Shown one piece after another: positions 45,321 through 48,165 of a DNA stretch of 48,165 bases. The DNA comes from Patescibacteria group bacterium. Lineage in GTDB: Bacteria > Patescibacteriota > Patescibacteriia > Magasanikbacterales > UBA922. Position numbers and translations under genes: made by a program. The notes under the pieces are model-generated. The model made no database searches. It was given only the letters and a program-made list of their open reading frames with translations, and was not told the DNA's origin. The stretch's first letter is position 1. Each line of letters starts with the position of its first letter. The DNA is taken from the NCBI GenBank assembly GCA_028687045.1, contig JAQUAW010000006.1, forward strand, positions 1-48,165, given 5' to 3'.

Positions 45321-46928
45321 ATGGATTCTGAGTTTTTGTTTTTAACAGGGGAGGGACTTGGTGTAAACGAAGTACATGAAGTAGCTTTTGGTCTTAGAAA
45401 AGTGCAAATTGCAGAGGAAGCAAAAAAAAGAATAATTGAATCACGTGAAATGTTGGATTTATGGGTGGATGAAGAAAAAATAGTTTATGGTATCACTACA
45501 GGTTTTGGACCTTTGGTTTCTGTATTAATACCAAAAAAACATCAGAGTGATTTGCAAGAAAATCTTATTAGAAGTCATTCTTCAAATGTAGGACCTCTTT
45601 TTTCCAAAGAAGAAGTTAGGGCTGCGATGTTACTTCGTATCAATGCTTTTTGCAAGGGTTATTCGGCTATCAGGTTGGAAACAGTAGAATTGATGGTAGC
45701 TATGCTTAATAAAGGTTTGCATCCTTGTGTACCTCAATTTGGTTCTGTAGGTGCTAGTGGAGATCTTACACCTTCATCACATATAGCTTTGTCACTCATG
45801 GGTGAAGGTAAGACAGAGTATCAAGGTGAAATATTAGATACCAAAGAGGCTTTGAAAAAAACAGGTTTAGAACCTGTTAAACTCATGGCTAAAGAAGGAT
45901 TAGCTCTTATCAATGGTACTACTATGATGACAGGTGTAGCAGCTTTGCAGGTTTATGATACTTGGAATCTGATTAGAACAGCTGAGGCTATAAGTGCTTT
46001 GTCTATTGAAGTTTTGTTGGGTTCTATTGAACCATTTTTGGTTAGAGCACATGAACTTGCCAAACCACATCCAGGACAAATAAATACTGCTTATAATCTT
46101 AGTGAAATGTTGAAAGATAGCAAATTGATTTGGACAAAGGAGAAATTAAAAGAAATTCAAGAAAAATTACAAAATACTGTTAAGGAAAATGGCAATGTAA
46201 CAGATAGTAGTATTCATGTTCAAAATGTTTATTCTCTTCGTGCTACGCCACAAATTTTGGGAGCAGTACGTGATGCTTTGGATTATATAACTAGACAAAT
46301 TACCACAGAGATGAATTCTGCTAATGACAATCCTTTGTTTTTCAAAGATATGGATATGGTTTACCAGGGTGCACATTTTCATGGACAACCAGTTGCTATG
46401 CCAATGGATATGTTGTCAATTTCTTTGACTGAAATAGCTATTCTTTCTGAAAGAAGATTAAACAAAATGTTGGATAGAAAAAGAAGTGAAGGTCTGACAC
46501 CTTTTTTAGCAGGAGATAAATTTGGTCTTCGTTGTGGTTTTGAAGGAGCACAATATATACCAACATCTTTGGTAGCTGAGTGTCGTACTATGTGTGTGCC
46601 TGCTTCTATACAATCTATCCCTTCAAATGAAGAAAACCAAGATGTAGTTAGTATGGGACTTGTGGCTGCACGTAAAGCAAGAGATATCAAAGAAAAAATA
46701 TCTTATGTTTTGTCTGTAGAACTTTTGGTAGCTTGTAATGCTGCAGAAGAAAGAGGTATTGAGAATCTGTCTTCTGTTGGTAAAAAAGTTTATGATCTTG
46801 TTAGAGCAGATATTTCAAAATATGATGAAGATAGACAAATGTCTTTAGATATTGAAAAAATGAATTCCTTAATTAAGGAAGGTTCAATTGTTACTGAAAT
46901 TAAAAAGATTATTCCAGACTTAAAATAA
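45321..46928 (+). CDS. Histidine/aromatic amino acid ammonia-lyase (MIO family)
   Basis: YGITTGFGPLVS; LQENLIRSHSSNVG; FGSVGASGDLTPSSHIALSLMGEG (ASG MIO triad); NSANDNPLFF. Confidence 0.9.
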   Translation: MDSEFLFLTGEGLGVNEVHEVAFGLRKVQIAEEAKKRIIESREMLDLWVDEEKIVYGITTGFGPLVSVLIPKKHQSDLQENLIRSHSSNVGPLFSKEEVRAAMLLRINAFCKGYSAIRLETVELMVAMLNKGLHPCVPQFGSVGASGDLTPSSHIALSLMGEGKTEYQGEILDTKEALKKTGLEPVKLMAKEGLALINGTTMMTGVAALQVYDTWNLIRTAEAISALSIEVLLGSIEPFLVRAHELAKPHPGQINTAYNLSEMLKDSKLIWTKEKLKEIQEKLQNTVKENGNVTDSSIHVQNVYSLRATPQILGAVRDALDYITRQITTEMNSANDNPLFFKDMDMVYQGAHFHGQPVAMPMDMLSISLTEIAILSERRLNKMLDRKRSEGLTPFLAGDKFGLRCGFEGAQYIPTSLVAECRTMCVPASIQSIPSNEENQDVVSMGLVAARKARDIKEKISYVLSVELLVACNAAEERGIENLSSVGKKVYDLVRADISKYDEDRQMSLDIEKMNSLIKEGSIVTEIKKIIPDLK

Positions 46929-46932
46929 TTTT

Positions 46933-48165
46933 ATGTATGATTCCTATGAAAAACTTTCAGCTGATTTGAAGACAAAACCAGCTGATTTTTGGGTTAAAAA
47001 AGGGGAAGAATATGCTTTGGAATTGTTTCATAGAGCTGCTGAAAAGGTACCAGCTTATCAAGATTTTTTATCCAAAAATTCAGTAGATCATAAAAAAATT
47101 ATTACGATAGAAGATTTTAAAAGTGGGGTTCCTGTTATTGATAAGGAGAATTATATTTATAAATATAGTTTGAGTGAATTATGTTGGAATGGAGATGTCA
47201 CTCAAAGTTCACTAATATCCCAAAGTTCTGGCACAACTGGTAGTCCTCATTTTTGGCCACGTTTTGCTAAATATGACAAGGATTTAAAATTAGTGCATGA
47301 GGTTTTTTTTAAAGATTTGTATAATACCGATAATAAAAAAACCTTATTTATAGTTTGTTTCTATTTGGGTGCACATATTGCTGGAGTAGTTACTGCTAAT
47401 GCAGTAAGAGATATTTTGTCTGATGGAATGAGAGGGTCTATAGTAACAGCAGGTATAAATAAAAAAGATATTTTTAGTACAATAAATAAATTGTCACCTT
47501 TATTTGATCAGACAATCTTGATGGGCTATCCTCCATTTTTACGTGATATCATTTTAGATGGTAAAAATGATGATGTGGGTATAGATTGGGAAAAAATAAA
47601 TTTGAAATTCATGTTTTCAGCTGAGTCTTTTCCAGAAAATTGGAGAGATAATTTATACAAAAATTCTGGGATAAATAATTTTTTACAAAGTGGCTTTAAT
47701 GTTTATGGTTGTTCAGAGGTTGGGTTCATGGGACATGAAAGTGAATTTACTATCAAATTGAGAAAATTTTTGGAGAATAATTCAGAATCTAGAAGTTTAT
47801 TTGGTTTGGTAAATGGTTTTGTGCCTGCTATATATCAATATCATCCTTGGAATAAATATTTTGAGTCAATAAACAATCATTTGGTTTGTACTTCTGACAA
47901 TGGTTTACCTCTAATTAGGTATGATATAAAAGATATAGGGGTTGTTTATAAAACAGATGAAATTAAAGAAAAATTTTCAAGTAAAATAGATATGGGAAAT
48001 ATTTGGAATTTACCAATTATTACCGTTTTTGGTAGGAGTGATTATACCGCCACTATTTATGGAGTTAATGTATATCCTGAACATATCAAAGCTGTAATAG
48101 CCAAAGATAATTTTATAAATTTGATTGGTGATAAGTTTTTTTTGAAAACAGTTTTTGAGAAGGGC
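46933..48165 (+). CDS. PaaK-like (phenylacetate-CoA ligase family) adenylate-forming enzyme, 3' truncated by window end
   Basis: ATG at 46933, open to the window end (411 codons); LISQSSGTTGSPHFWPR; GCSEVGFMGHES; LPLIRYDIKDIG. Confidence 0.75.
   Translation, partial: MYDSYEKLSADLKTKPADFWVKKGEEYALELFHRAAEKVPAYQDFLSKNSVDHKKIITIEDFKSGVPVIDKENYIYKYSLSELCWNGDVTQSSLISQSSGTTGSPHFWPRFAKYDKDLKLVHEVFFKDLYNTDNKKTLFIVCFYLGAHIAGVVTANAVRDILSDGMRGSIVTAGINKKDIFSTINKLSPLFDQTILMGYPPFLRDIILDGKNDDVGIDWEKINLKFMFSAESFPENWRDNLYKNSGINNFLQSGFNVYGCSEVGFMGHESEFTIKLRKFLENNSESRSLFGLVNGFVPAIYQYHPWNKYFESINNHLVCTSDNGLPLIRYDIKDIGVVYKTDEIKEKFSSKIDMGNIWNLPIITVFGRSDYTATIYGVNVYPEHIKAVIAKDNFINLIGDKFFLKTVFEKG

Overview
AT-rich bacterial chromosomal window. 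Gene content, small membrane proteins, weak Shine-Dalgarno signals and recurrent short GC-rich palindromes suggest Patescibacteria/CPR (inference only). Housekeeping genes: EndoQ-like PHP nuclease, RluA-type pseudouridine synthase, guanylate-kinase-like protein, L19, UvrA, SecG, RNase J, enolase, two tandem iPGM homologues, ValRS, TyrRS, ArgRS, PyrD. Accessory content: (i) an XRE-Panacea/RelE-like toxin-antitoxin pair (6418-7506); (ii) a tightly packed five-gene minus-strand operon, Dam MTase / DUF262-DUF1524 (GmrSD-like) / MutH-Sau3AI-like nuclease / second MTase / two-TM protein (8145-12746); (iii) an ABC-three-component (ABC-3C) type locus with an HNH effector (22916-25686); (iv) a ThiF-like / aromatic-amino-acid-lyase / PaaK-like adenylation cluster running off the window end (44212-48165). 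The most unusual non-coding signals are a tRNA-Ile(UAU) embedded in an array of tRNA-like copies that share a palindrome at the same internal site, small palindromes carried in frame inside conserved genes (endoQ, pyrD), a five-tract G4 heptamer repeat inside valS, and two copies of an AT-rich long inverted repeat family. No CRISPR array, rRNA, integrase or transposase was seen. All calls come from reading the sequence and translations; no database search was run.
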